From Dipteronia dyeriana (taxonomy: Eukaryota; Streptophyta; Magnoliopsida; Sapindales; Sapindaceae): 64,000 nucleotides of DNA. The translations under genes were made by a program, and so were the position numbers. The notes under the pieces were generated by a model. That model saw nothing but the letters and a program-made list of their open reading frames with translations. It did no database searches and was not told where the DNA came from. The DNA lies in NCBI GenBank assembly GCA_032871835.1, contig CM065295.1, forward strand, positions 39,244,360 through 39,308,359, written 5' to 3'. Shown here piece after piece: positions 11,501-23,469 of this stretch (positions are counted from its first letter, which is position 1; every line of letters begins with the position of its first letter).

Positions 11501-12547
11501 CAAAGAAGTCTGTGGGAATCACTCGGGTGGTAAAAGATTAGCACATAAGACTCTCATGCAGGGCCTTTATTGGCCGACTCGATTTAAAGATGCACAAGGT
11601 GTTGCAAGTCAATGCATAAGTTGTCAAAAAGTAGCTAATGACATCTAGAAGCCACTCGAGCAGTTGAAGAGTTTGACATCACCATGGCCTTTCTCCATGT
11701 GGGGAATAGATTTGATTGGCCCGATGCCTACTGCAACTAAATGAGGAGCTAAGCATGCCATAGTAGCAGCTGACTATTTCACAAAATGGGTTGAAACAGA
11801 AGCACTGGTACATATCACCGAGGCTAACACCACCAGTTTTGTGAAGAAAAATATCATCTATTGGTTTGGAATCCCCGAAACTATAATCACAGATAACGGG
11901 ACTCAATTTGATAGTGATAATTTCATAAATATGTGTCAAGACTTTGGGATAAAGAACTATTATGCCACGCCAGCTCACCTTCAGACCAATGGCCAAACGG
12001 AGGCGGTGAACAAAATAATCAAGCATACTCTGAAGGTGAAGCTGGAAGGAAAGAAAGAAATCTGGGCAGATAAGTTGTATGAAGTCTTATGGGCTTATCA
12101 GACTACATAAAGGACTTTAAAAGGGGAAACACCTTACTCGTTAGCATTTGGGATGAAGTAGTGATTCCTGTCGAGATAGTTCACAAGTCCCCTAGGGTAC
12201 AACTCTTCAATCCCGAAGGAAATGTGGAGATGATAAAACAAGACTTGGGCGAGTTGGAAGAAAGAAAGGACATGTCCAGGGTAAGAAATGATGCCTACCT
12301 ACAGAGGGTAGTAAGGTATTACAATTTGCATATCAAGGTTAGAAGATTTCAGCTTGGAGACCTAGTCCTGAGGAGGGTGACACTTAATACAAAAGACAAG
12401 TCCATAGGATCATTAGTTGACAAACGAGAAGGACTATACCAAGTGGTCGGGATAGCAGGACATAGAGCATATCGCCTTTCCTGACCTGAGGGGACCGAGC
12501 TGCCAAGGCCATGCAATGCGCAGTATTTAAAGATCTTCTACCCATGA
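8600..12547 (+). pseudogene. pol of the Tat element (PR-RT-RH-aRH-INT), broken
   Basis: Domains in order follow. Protease at 8700-9080, with LIDNSSGDILS at the active site. RT at 9500-10130, with WRVCVDFTDLNNACP and CYKVMPFGLKNA; the catalytic box reads YVNDM, so one Asp is Asn. Connection and first RNase H at 10150-10630. Second, archaeal-type RNase H at 10840-11230, with TNNMTEYEALLAGF and FSDSQMVVNQV. Integrase at 11440-12200, with the zinc-binding HxxxH and CxxC region, WGIDLIGPM, TDNGTQF and the Glu in NGQTEAVNK. A C-terminal tail ends at TGA 12545-12547. Stops (for example 8875, 9758, 10066, 11088, 11646, 12108) and a frameshift near 9790 make it inactive. Confidence 0.88.
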
Positions 12548-13536
12548 GGTGATTCTTACTTTTGCTTTCTTTTATTTCTATAGCTTAAGCTTTGAATTGT
12601 TAATAGCTAATTGTTTTTTATTTTTTGAGAAATCAATAAAAACCCCCAGGGGAAGCTGTTATAATTAATCCAGCACAGTGTTCAAAACCAAACATTTGCC
12701 TTTAAGAGCGTTCACAAGATACCTTAAGATATCGGTCAAAGCTGATAAGGGATCCCAAGTAGCCCAGTGAGGAGGCCAAAAGCATATGCCGCCGAGACAA
12801 TCAACACTCATCGAAACTAACTGGGTGCGTATGAAGCACTATTAGGGCACCTTTGGGCATACAAACCCGATGGGATGTGCCAAAAGTTGGACAAGGCATA
12901 AATCTGACCTATAAGATAAGGAAAATACGGCCATGGATGCTTATAAAGTTGGTAAGACAAGTTACGTCTTATCGCAACGAATCTTGACAAAAAAACTGTT
13001 GGGAGACGTCCCAACGACCTAGTTGGCAGATAAAAGACAAGAGTCTATAAATAAAAACCGTACAATTGGTTTATAAATGAACACTGCCCAACAGAAAGAT
13101 AGATAAGAAGACGATCGGGAAAAACAACCCAAACAACAAAACACAAGGGATTTACTCGAGGTGTACCCGAGATCATTATAGAGTATGGTTCAATCCTCCA
13201 AGGGCATTTAACCACCAAAAGTAAGGCAGTGAGGCAATAATTATGTGGCGACACGGCCTTAGACGAGTGGTTTATCTAGCCCATATGATCGGGATATAAG
13301 TGGTTTTTCTTAGCCTAACTCACGATCAACCTGGCATGGGTCATCATGCATAACTCAGATTGCAGTAAAAATATAAGTAAACGCAAGCATAAGAAACCAC
13401 ATACATAAAACCAAACATATCCCAAAAATGAGTAATAATGGGAAGATATACATTAACTGTCATAGTATGTCAAAATTTACAAAATTAAATACATATGAAA
13501 TAGCTACAAAAGCATATATGCATCAGTTGTTCCCAG
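12548..13536. other. Non-coding stretch between pol and the antisense gene
   Basis: There is no convincing reading frame on either strand. AATCAATAAAAA near 12630 resembles a plant poly(A) signal placed just after pol. This is where the ends of the converging pol and antisense transcripts would meet. Confidence 0.5.
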
Positions 13537-14684
13537 CTACTGAGGAACCCCTAGGGCCGGAATGAGGGACATTATCGTCTTGGCCTTCACCAAAGTCTCC
13601 AAATCTGGCCAGGAGATATTGTCATCAGGATCAGCAGACACAAAGGGAGAGTAATCTACATCGGTTGAAGGACCAACATCTGCCCCTTTGGTCAGAGCAC
13701 CACTGTCCTGACCAGCATGAAAGGACACAAGAGATACCTTTGAAGGAAGTTTGAGATGCATAGGGTGAGGATCCTTTCCGATGGTTTTGCAATTGGCCTT
13801 CCACTTGATCCACTGGTTCTTGATCGCTTCCAGGGACTCTCTCTGATGCTTAGATATTGTTCGGTCCCACTTCAAGCGAGCCTCTTTGGAAGACCTATCC
13901 TTCACACTGAAGAACATCCTGGTAGTTGCCCGACCCTCTCAAACTCCTTCAGCAGCGTAACATCAAAAGCATGGGATCTCTTGTACCGATCAACATTTTA
14001 AACCTCGAGGTCTTACCTGGCCTCATGGGAAAGAACTTACATACTAATCTGTTGCTGCTCCAACTCTTTGGTGAGGTGCTCATAGTGAAGCAGAGCCTCC
14101 TCAGACGCCTTTTGCGCCTCCAACGTCTTCTGCTGAGCTGAGGTAAGAGAGTCCTGGGCAATCTGAGCTTCTTCTCAAGCCTTTTACACTGCCGTCTCAA
14201 CCAAGATGGCCCTTGACTAAAGTTCAGCGCTCCGCAGCTCAGCCTTGGCAACTCTCTTCTCCAGCTCAACGTTCTTTGTAGTGAGCTCTCTATGAGCCTG
14301 ATCAGATGTCATGGCTCTACTCTGAACGTTCCCAAGCATTTTTCTCAAGGCCATCTCAGTTGTTGCATGTGCCTTCAGCTTCTCTGCATACTGGCTAGCC
14401 TTGAATGCACTGGCAGGAGAAGACTTTAATGCCTCATTCTTCTCGGCGAGAGCCAGCTTCAACTGATAAATCTCAGCACCAGTTTATTCTTCTCAGAGAG
14501 AGCTCGAATTAATGCCTCCACCACCTGTAAAGGATCAACGAAAGGCAAATTAGATAGATAGATAGAAGGATCGAAAGAAAAACAATAAAAATGGTGGAAA
14601 GACTTACAAAAACGTCATTGTTAAATTTCATGCGGACCCGCTCAAAATCTGCAGCATCTTTGGCATTCTTCCAGTACCCTTCGC
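13537..14684 (-). pseudogene. Antisense extra gene of the Tat element, C-terminal half (coiled coil)
   Basis: Minus-strand exon reading GYWKNAKDAADFERVRMKF ends at a GTAAGT donor near 14610. After an intron ending CCTTTACAG it resumes with VVEALIRALSEKNK. Then comes a long heptad-rich helix: KLALAEKNEALKSSP, AEKLKAHATTEMALRKML, KNVELEKRVAKAELRSAEL, then a QQKTLEAQKASEEALLHYE stretch. This is a predicted coiled coil of about 150 residues, followed by a less characteristic C-terminus. Stops and frameshifts interrupt it. It continues the gene whose N-terminal half lies at 17232-19420, from which it is separated by a 2.5 kb element. Confidence 0.65.
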
Positions 14685-17231
14685 TAGGGGTGTCAATTCG
14701 AGTTGGTGGATCGTGTCAGGGTCAACCCTGACAAGACACAATTATTTTTGGGTCAACCCGAAGACACACGATTATTAAACGGGTTAGACCCTCTTGACCC
14801 AAACACGACATGAATAAAAATGGGCCAACACGAACACGACATGATAACCCGTTTAATTAACGGGTTTGGCGGGTCGTGTCAAATGACCTGTTTAACCGAC
14901 CTGTTTACACTACCCATTTAACCTATTAATATTAATTTCACTAAATTACATTAAAAATAAAACAAGTAATCAAATAAAATCAATTCACAAACCAATACCA
15001 CAAAATACAAATGATAACCAATTGAATACAAACAACAATAGTTACAATACTAATCAAATAAATCCTCAAAAAGGAATTTCAAAACGATACAACGATACTT
15101 AAGAGTTATCATCATGCCAAATCTAAAAATACAAATCCACAAGTTCAAAATAAAATAAAAGACATCAAATATTCAAAAACCAAAACATGTTAACAAACAT
15201 AACAGTATCTCTTGTAGATGCCTTGATCACTTGATGTTAAACTTCTTGTTGAACTGCTGTCCATAAACCTACAAGATAAATTTAATACATTGGATAATAA
15301 CTAAAGTTTTAAAAAATAAGAAAAATACTTTTAACAAACAAGTGTATCCCTCACATTTAACTTGTCATGTGATTACAATGCATACCAAATCAATCTTAGT
15401 TTGCTGTTGAAATACTGCACCAAAATGATTCCAATGAATTAATAACTTCCACTTAAATTTTTCACTAGATTAATTAATTGGAAGCACTAGAATTGGTATT
15501 AGATTAAAAAAATTAATAAATAAATAATTAGAATTTGATATAACATAATTTACACACTTTTAATAAAAACTTGGGTTGTCAAACAACACAAAATAAGGAA
15601 CCTAAATGCTGATCAACAATACAAAAACATAATAAGGAACTTAGGTGCATTCTCTGTTCATCGGATCATCTATTCATCTCATGTGATTCAAACAACACAG
15701 AATAAGGAACTAAAATATTGATCAAACAATTCAAAAACAGTAGCCAAAGAATAATTTACACACTTTTAATAAAAATTTGGGTTGTCAAACAACACAAAAT
15801 AAGAAACCTAAACAACACAAAAACAGAATAAGGAACTTGGGTGCATTCTTCGTTCATCGGATCATCTATTCATCTCACATGGTTCAAACAACACAGAATA
15901 AGGAACTAAAATACTGATCAAACAACACAAAAACAGGAGCCAAAGATACAAGAGCCAAAAATGACAAAACAAAGAGCCAACACAAGTCAAGGGGAGAAAA
16001 ATGCAAAGAAAAACAGGGATTTATACATTTTCAAACATCATTGAACTACATTTTCATATACATACACAATAACACGTCACTAAACTTGGATTTCAGTCAA
16101 GAATAAAAAACTAAAAACATGTCTAAACCATACATTTAACTCACACATTCCAGTATCCCACCCAAAATTTCTCTATTGTAATAACATACATTACTCAAAA
16201 TCACATCAATAAGCACAAGCATGGGTATATAATACATGAACATAGTACATGCATTGCATTTTACTACAAATAACTCATTCAATTAACAATATGGCATAAT
16301 GTCACTCTCAAATTCGAATTCTTCACAATCCTACATATAACAACTTGAATAACTAAAAACCCAACCTCATATACATGCATAAACACATAATCTATCATTA
16401 AAGCACACATGCAAGCATCAATTAGGCATTTCAAACCACAAAGATGCATACATTCGACAAAACCCAAACCCAAATTTGAGAATAAATGAAATCAGATGGA
16501 GTAGAGAGTTTTTGTTCAAAATTTATGCATTAAACAATTAAGAACACATGTAATTTTCATCATGCATACATAAAATCCATTTCCCCCAAATTTCTACCTT
16601 AACCCTAACCCAAAAATAGAGTTTGACTAAGAGAGAGATGGAAAGAATTACATGAAAGAAATGGTTTAAAGCATGGAAAAAAGAGTAAAACGGAGACAAA
16701 ATCTAGAAAGAAAAACAAGAAATGAATCGGCGGAAGAAAAATAAGAAAAACAACATCGGAAAAACATGAAAGAAATGGTTTAAGGCATGGAAAGTGTTCT
16801 TACTGTTGACAAGAGACAAGATCGGCTATAGAGATAGGAGATAAGATCGACGGAAGTGGAGATGTGAAGTCGTGCAGAGAGGTTACCGAGAAGCAAGCAG
16901 TTGCGGCAGTCGGCAGATAGAGAGTGTTTAGGTTTGAATGTCTCTGTGAAATGAAAATTAGATTTAGGGTTTCACTATCACATATTTAAGTTTATATAAT
17001 ATATATGAAAATTACATAAATGTCGCTCAACACTAAAATTACATATTTACCCTTACTAATCGTGTTAACCTGTGACCCGCGAGGCATAACCCGAACACGA
17101 CACGATTAATAAATGGGTTACATGGGTTGACCAGTTTACTGACACAACCCGTTTAAGCTCAACCCAAACCTACAATAATCGTGTTCATGTCGTGTCAACC
17201 CGTCGTGTCGTAACCCGTATTGCCACCCATA
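14685..17231. mobile_element. hAT-like non-autonomous element inside the antisense gene
   Basis: Ends: TAGGGGTGTCAAT at 14685 and, reverse-complemented, TATGGGTGGCAAT at 17231. Both are followed by inverted stretches of CGTGTC/ACGGGTT motifs, a style common in plant hAT-like elements. The 8-bp flanks CCCTTCGC and ACCTTAGC agree at 6 positions. The interior has no transposase. It interrupts a coding stretch, since a minus-strand reading stops at 17232 and resumes at 14684. Confidence 0.68.
15545..15955. repeat. Tandem duplication of about 206 bp
   Basis: Two adjacent copies, starting at 15545 and about 15751 with ATAATTTACACACTTTTAAT, run through CATCGGATCATCTATTCATC to CAGGAGCCAAAGA. They differ by small indels. 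They lie inside the hAT-like element. Confidence 0.8.
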
Positions 17232-19420
17232 ACCTTAGCCAATGTATCCAACCCCTGATGACATTGAGTGAAGCATAGAAAAGGGGTCGGTCTGAGAACT
17301 GCTGGATGAAGGGAGATAAGAAAGCTCAGTGGCGGAAACAATAGAAGCAGACTGATCCCGAGAAGAGGAGTGGTCAATAATGGTTTGAGTATTCGAAATC
17401 CCAGCATCTTCCCCAAGAAGATTGGTAGATGCAGCAACCCGAGGGTCTTCGTTCTCAGGAATTTAACTTTCGATAGCTCCCTCGAGAGGAAGAGACCCAA
17501 CAGGTATAGTGGAAGGAGCACCAATAGGCTCACTAACCCTCATATCCCCCTCCAACTGTATAGTTGCTCCTTTCCCTGATTCCAAAACAGAATGGAGAAC
17601 CTGCTTCTCTGTCAAATCTAAGAAATCTTCATTGGCTATTTTCTTCTCCTCGTTGGGACCACCATAATCACCTTCAGAGTCAGAAAAAATGATCTGACGC
17701 CTAACGGTAAACTGTATAGGAGCCTTCCCAGGGCGTTGAAAGGGTGGCAAATCCTGAACTTGAGAAGACTCATTGGAATGAATAGTCTGGTCCGCGATCC
17801 TGATTTGTTTGGGGGGGGAAGACAAGTTTGATGCACCCCGATCGCTCCTTCTCTTGGTCCACAGTTCTTGTGAGATAGGGTAAGATACCGTCTCTTGATC
17901 CTTCTTCTCTTCTAAAATGATTGGATCAACCACTGGAACAGGCAATGCTGAGTCAACCTCATATGTGAGATTTGTCTTCTTATGAAGGGCATCAGGAGCA
18001 GACAACCCCTCAACAGTATTAGCTAATTTATGACTGGGGGCTTTGTCTGCCACATTTGCCTCGTGAGATTTCCTCCTTTACGAATTGTCTCTTCCTCGAC
18101 GCTCCTGTTCAGACCTATCTCGACCATGCTTCTCTTGGTCAGATGCCTCAGAGCTAGATCGCACCCGATTGGCTCTTTCCTTAGAGTGGCCTCAACGATC
18201 GCCTCGAGCTTGGAGAGGATGGAAACCACTCATCCTAACATATTCAACAGGAACATCTGAGGAATGACGAGTAGATTCATACGTATGTTCCACTAGATCA
18301 TGTTTGGGTGAAACAATTCCCTGAGCAACCTGATCGGTTGCAGCCTTCCTACTGACTTGGTCGACATTCTTGGCTTTTTCATCCTGATCACCCACGATGA
18401 TGTCCACGTCTTATGCTGAAAAGAAAAAGTGCCACACGATAATCAACAATCACTGTAGAGAAAAGGTACACGTGTCACGTTTCATTAAAAACAAAGCAAG
18501 GGTGACTTACATTGTCTACGACTGGCAGAGATCACGGAAAAAGCCTTACCTCGATCAAATCTACCTCAACATAAAGGAAACGACGTTCCCTCTCTTCCCA
18601 AGAAGTCTCAACCGTCTTGACAACCATATCATCCTGGCTCTTTGTTAGAGAGGGAGAAGTCTTGTTCCAATGCTCAGGACTACAGAAGTGCCTTAGAACT
18701 CTGTTCCGTATCAGCCCTTGTACATCAACGACTACCTCACCCAAATCACCCCCAACGAAGAACCAATTGTTCTTCCAATACTTATTTGAGGAAGGGAACC
18801 CTAGATCCTTATGATCTTTGTCCGAAGAGGGTACAGGTTTCCCCTTATTGCCATGAGGAATCCACAAGCTCTAAGATATGGATTGAAGGTAGAAAGTTCC
18901 TCTACTGTCAGATTGGTTCAGCGTATACAAGTTGTGGATCTCTTGTGGGGTTGAGGGCTATTTCACCCCGAGTTTTTTTCCATAGGTGCCCCAGACTGAT
19001 CAACACACGGTAAGAATTGGGGGTCAGTTAGGCGGGAGCAACGCCAACGTCCGCCAGGAATCAAGCGATAAAAGGTTGAAGGGGGATAGTAACCCTTGAG
19101 GACAACATAGCCCCGTATATAGTGACCGCACCGGGGGTAGGATTCCACACAGCCCGATCGCTGCTACAGTACAATTTTTACGCATTGGTCAGATCAAATC
19201 GGTCCTCGAACTTTGATATCTTGACCTCAATCACAATGTTTATCTTTGAGTCGAACGAACAGGGATGGTCGGTGCTGAACTTCAGCATCCAAGCTTGTCG
19301 CTCCCGTGGTACGTCTTTCATTTTGAGAAGTTGTGAAGATATCTTCAAGTCTATCGCTGCGTGTACAGATTCCTTTGGAGAGGCTCTGGTGGTTTGCCTG
19401 AAGCTGCTTTGTTTCGACAT
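17232..19420 (-). pseudogene. Antisense extra gene of the Tat element, N-terminal half (gypsy-type 'Transposase_28'-like)
   Basis: Starts at ATG 19420 (MSKQSSFRQTTRASP). Further on, a frame with stops reads YGAMLSS, then PLQPFIA, FLADVGVAPA and LTPNSYRVLISLGHLW. This is the pattern of the domain Pfam calls putative gypsy-type transposon (PF04195), found in extra genes of plant Tat elements. Next come YWKNNWFFVGGD and a donor GAG|GTAAGG near 18545. Downstream parts (18400-17464) are hydrophilic, including a 196-residue open stretch at 18053-17463. Two stops (IA*FL, PA*LTP) fit C-to-T changes. It lies antisense to the element's gag-pol. Its biochemical role is unknown. Confidence 0.7.
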
Positions 19421-19680
19421 ATCTACATAAACATCAATCGAATCAGAGTCAAAGATTAGAGGGGAAGGGAACAAACTCTAGGTGAACCATAGAATAATCC
19501 ACGTTTAATGCAGTAGGTTGGTAAGAAGCAGGAAGATGACCCCAGAGAATGGACTCGATCCTAGCGATATTTTCATTAATGGACTACAAGACAAAAATGA
19601 TAGAGTGAGTTAAACACACGTAACTGAACACATCCTACTTGCAACAGTGTTTATCTGACCTCGTGTGTTTAAGGGAGTAT

Positions 19681-20406
19681 TGTTATTGGTAAAATCTAAA
19701 GAATGATGAGTCAGCATAACTACCCAAAGATGTAGGAGTTAGAGATGCCACGTCACTAAGAGTCAACCTTCCTGAACCTACCTAAGCTGACAGAAGATGG
19801 TTTCATAACACCCGGTCGGGGCTATCAAGATGGTCGAGTCAAAGCCTCCGGTCGAGATTGAATCATTGGTTGGGGAGAATAAGGCTTGGTCAGGTTTTGG
19901 CAGATGATCGACAGATCGACATGTGGATACTATCAAATACACGCAGAATGAGTCATACTCCAATAAGGTGTCTCAAAGCACACTTTGATAAGGTAACGAA
20001 TTTTCCTATCGATGCTAGAGTCCAAATTAAGCAAGAGACCTAATGCGTGAAGAGCACGAAACAGGAAAGAAGAATAAAACGACTCAAGCACGTCAACTTT
20101 ATTTACTTGAATAGCACGAATTAGGGTTCTATGCATATATAAATAGACCCTAATAACACCCATAAAAGAGTTGAAGATAAATTAAGACTCTAGAGAGCAC
20201 AAGAGATTAAGTGTGTAATCGATTATTCATAGTGAAGTTCTTTTCTCACCGGTTCCCGGCAACCGTGGACGTTTCCCTATTCTTGGGGTTTTACCATGTA
20301 AAATCCTCGTGTTTCTTTTGCTTTCTTAACTATTCGTAATTAACAATTGTGTGATTCCATATACATTCTGTTCGACGTGTGATCCATCCAAAAATCACCA
20401 TCAACA
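19681..20406 (+). repeat. 3' LTR of the Tat element
   Basis: Same sequence class as 6059-6766, beginning TGTTATTGGTAAAATC and ending CACCATCAACA. The preceding AAGGGAG (19671-19677) is a short purine run in the polypurine-tract position. The following AAATA is the target duplication. Confidence 0.92.
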
Positions 20407-21814
20407 AAATAAATAAGTAGTAGGATAATAATTTCCAAAAAAATTGTTAGTAGTATTATTAAAGACTTTTAACAAATTACAAAATTTTGTACAAATATCC
20501 CAATTGTGGGCTTAAAGATTAATGTTACTAACATTATATTAAATAGAAGAAACTAATTAATCCTTATAATCATAACTTTCAGCAAGCAATTTATAAGTAG
20601 AATTCCAACGTGTTGGAAAATCACGAGAGAATCTAATGGGACATCTACTAATTTGTTTACAAAATCATGCACATGCTTTCATTGTAAAAGAATGTTTCTG
20701 CAAATAATAGAGGGCATCTCTAACAGGTTTTACAAAAGCATGAAGAATTTGTAAATCATTTTGAACACAAAAATTTAAAACGTGGTAAGCACATCTTTGA
20801 TGAAATTTTTTACCACCAAAATAAGGTTTGTGTAATTCAATTAAAAAATGAGTAGATGCTGTATTGTTGGAAGCATATCAAAACCAATTGTAAAAATTTT
20901 GTTTTCAATTTTATACTCTCCAAAAATAATTTTAATTTTTTATAAATATTATCAGTATTATGTGCATCATCAAAAACTCTAAATACAAGAATTCAATTTT
21001 TTTTTTGGCATTATCTATGCCATTATCCATATAGTGACAAGTGACACCCATGTATAAATGCATTTACCAATGGTCACTCCATCTATTGGCACACACGGAA
21101 ACACGATATTTATAATTATCAAAAATATTTTACAAAATCCATTTTTCTCTTTTATAAATATCGTAAAGTATATGTGTGAGAGTGGTTCTAGGAATACGAC
21201 ATGCAACATGATTTAATGCTTTTTGACAATAATTAATAAAACCAACATTTTCACAAAAACTAAAAGGTAAATGTTCTACATCAACCATTTTAGCTAATTC
21301 TTCTCTATTATTTGGATCACTATATTTAAATAATTGAGTGTTAGGGGTAGCAAACCTGAAAATTTGAGTTTGTGAACTCGATCTAACCTGCTCTGTTGTA
21401 TGTCGGGACTTTATATGCTTCTAATATGTGTCATATCCTCCATATTTACTCCACTTAAATTATTTGTGATAGTAATTGCAAACTACTACCACACTTCCAT
21501 TTTCTTTCATAATTTTCTTCATATGGAGTACGAAGAGATCAAGGTTGGGTTGCTTCTTTAAGTTCCATTCAGTAGGTGGTACAAAAGCTAGAGGGGGATT
21601 GAGCATATTTTTTTTATTGGCTTGTGAAATTGGGGATGGCTTAATGTTCATAAATTATTAAATGGGGATTATGAGGGTTTAGGAATTCAAGATAGGCTTG
21701 TTGTTGCAGGTACTCATAATAAGCGGTGTCGTCATAACTTACATGGTTCATCATATGACCCTTACCTCTCCTAAAAATGGAACGCATTGGACCGTCTCCA
21801 CTTCCAGTTGTCAT
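20407..21814 (-). pseudogene. hAT transposase, N-terminal part with BED zinc finger
   Basis: A minus-strand start near 21814 reads MTTGSGDGPMRSIFRRGK. The frame changes, then PSPISQANKK leads to a BED-type finger, VCNYYHK, GGYDTY, KHIKSRH, in which the second Cys is Tyr. Next come FSFCENVGFINYCQKALNH, VSVCANRW and MGVTCHYMDNG, equivalent to the conserved hAT block before the first catalytic Asp. Then HQRCAYHVLNFCVQNDLQIL and DFPTRWNSTYKLLAESY, strongly hAT-like. The reading stops at 20407, at the gypsy target site, and resumes at 6058. Multiple stops and frame changes. Confidence 0.78.
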
Positions 21815-21988
21815 TTAAAAAATTGAATTGTAAAAATTGTGAAAAAATTGATGTGAAAAATGAATGTAAATAAATTTGAAAAATTTGTTGGAAATGAATT
21901 TGAATTGAGTAAAAAATATGTAATTGCAATAAAATATATATAACTAATTGAGTAATTGAGACTTGAGAGAGAAGTACAGATAATTGAC

Positions 21989-22007
21989 GGGGGGGGGGGG
22001 GGGGGGG
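21989..22007. repeat. Homopolymer of 19 G
   Basis: Nineteen consecutive G in the 5' flank of the hAT transposase. The homologous region of the second hAT right end (about 23695) has only a short G-rich run, so this is a local expansion. Sequencing length error is possible. Confidence 0.9.
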
Positions 22008-22411
22008 CATTTATTTATAGGAAAATAAGAAAAGAGAAAGAAAAGAAAAAATTGGGGCATCCAATGGTCACCAGGCCATTGGGCCCTCAATGACCATCTT
22101 AAGGGTACCGAAACCTGAACCAGAAAGGTATCGGTTTCGGTCCGGTACCCTCAATCACTGGTTTCGCTTAGATTTTGCATATTTGAGAACCGGAACCGGA
22201 ACCTTAAACGACTTGTTTTGAGTAAAAACCTTAATTGTATAATTTTCTACTATAGAACGACTGGTTTCATTAGTTGGAACCGCTATTGTATCAAGAGTGA
22301 GAGTTTTCCTTTAATGAGAAATGGTATCTACCGTCACTGATATGAGAATTGTGATTTGTACTTCCTTGTATGCATATTTGATTGGTTCTTAATCGCTACT
22401 AAAATACCACA

Positions 22412-22951
22412 TCGATACACCATTCTCCTGTGTCGTGACCGGTTCTGTTATGACTGGTTCAAGTACATATGGGAGCCGATCCTAGTTGAAACTTGGCACC
22501 GTTCGGACTCCTATAGCCAGGTAACCTCACTATAGACACCTAAGCTTGATCCCAGTATTACACTTCCAACCGTGACTAGACTTACTAGTCCATACCCGGG
22601 CCCCTTGAATCGGGGAGAACTGCTCCATCTGGCCTAAGTGTTATCCCAAAGTGGACACATGATTTTTCGGATAACATTTTTACCATTCTCTCGTGTAGTG
22701 ACCTATCCTGTCACAATTAGTTCCCAGTACACCTAGGACTGGGAACCGGTCTTGGTTGAAACTTGGCACCGTTCTGTCTCCTATAGCCAGACAACCTTGC
22801 TATAGACACTTAAGCCCAGTCATAGTACCACGCTTTCGACCGTATCCCGACTCACCAATTCATACGTTAGCCCTTTTGATCGGGGAGCACTGCTCCATCC
22901 GATTTTAGTGTTGTCCCAAAGTCGACACACGATTTTTCAGATAACATTTTT
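22412..22951. repeat. 270-bp tandem duplication within a gypsy LTR-like region
   Basis: Two adjacent units with an exact 270-bp offset: GTTGAAACTTGGCACCGTTC at 22485 and 22755, and ATAACATTTT at 22671 and 22941. Internal divergence is appreciable. The second unit ends right before a primer-binding-like sequence, so this is probably the 3' part of an LTR that duplicated internally. I cannot define the LTR start. Confidence 0.8.
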
Positions 22952-23460
22952 GGTGTCGTCTTTGGGAAAGAATCACTCAGCCACAGTGGTTTGCTTTCAT
23001 TTTTAAACTAACTTCTTTCTTGTAGGTTTCTAGAAATAAGGTTAAGATGCTCCTAAGGCCGCCTGGCCCATCATGCCTTTACTCTCATGTCTCCACTCAA
23101 GAAACGCGGGCTCGTGAGAATTCGTCGACCCTGCCTGACCAGACACGTGCCAAAATACCTTTAATGATACAGTCATCCCAACCAACTTTGGTTGCGCCAA
23201 ATTCAACCCCGCCTCTTAGGCTTACCTCTCAAGACATTTTCTAGCTCCAAGTAGCGCTTTCGTGGAGGGAATTCACCGAAAACATGTTGGGACCTCCCGC
23301 TCAAATTAGCCATCCCACTCCTTATACCTATGCTGCTGGACCGAGTACAAGAGTCGTGATTTTAGACAGGCTCAATCCCCTGCCTCCCCTAGCCCAGAGT
23401 CCAGTTCCATCACAACCCTTCCGGATCTGATATGTCTTCGAGGTTCCCTAAAATAGGTGG
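22952..23460 (+). mobile_element. Truncated gypsy leader and gag start
   Basis: GGTGTCGTCTTTGGGAAAGA (from about 22952) resembles the primer-binding region of plant Tat-like gypsy elements (GGCGCCGTCTxTGGGA). It directly follows ATAACA, a plausible LTR end. An ATG near 23047 opens a short Pro/Thr/Ser-rich frame (MLLRPPGPSCLYSH) that ends at 23242, as gag N-termini of such elements often do. The element is cut off at about 23460, where hAT-derived sequence begins. Confidence 0.45.
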
Positions 23461-23469
23461 CCCGAAGCT

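Larger units (their letters stand above)
6059..20406 (+). mobile_element. Ty3/gypsy Tat-type LTR retrotransposon, 14.3 kb
   Basis: LTRs of 708 bp (6059-6766) and 726 bp (19681-20406) begin TGTTATTGG and end AACA. The flanks are AAATA at 6054-6058 and AAATA at 20407-20411, a perfect 5-bp target duplication. Plus-strand gag-pol occupies 6841-12547 in the order gag, protease, RT, RNase H, second RNase H, integrase. Two RNase H domains and an extra antisense gene before the 3' LTR are features of the plant Tat lineage. The coding region has many stops. The LTRs differ at roughly 14 of the first 200 aligned positions by eye, plus a 20-bp-scale indel, so the insertion is not recent. Confidence 0.9.

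Noticed and set aside
8700..12547. An integrated plant pararetrovirus
   Set aside because: Two LTRs, integrase, an archaeal-type RNase H and a 5-bp target duplication show an LTR retrotransposon. No movement-protein or coat-like domain was seen.
17195..17533. 112-codon minus-strand hydrophobic frame
   Set aside because: It is shifted relative to the antisense gene's own reading and crosses the end of the inserted element at 17231. Leucine richness comes from the shifted frame.
4785..22251. ATTTTCTACT shared by 4785-4794 and 22242-22251 as a hAT target duplication
   Set aside because: The sequence just inside 22243 does not resemble the hAT terminus at 4795. A 10-base AT-rich match over this distance may be chance.
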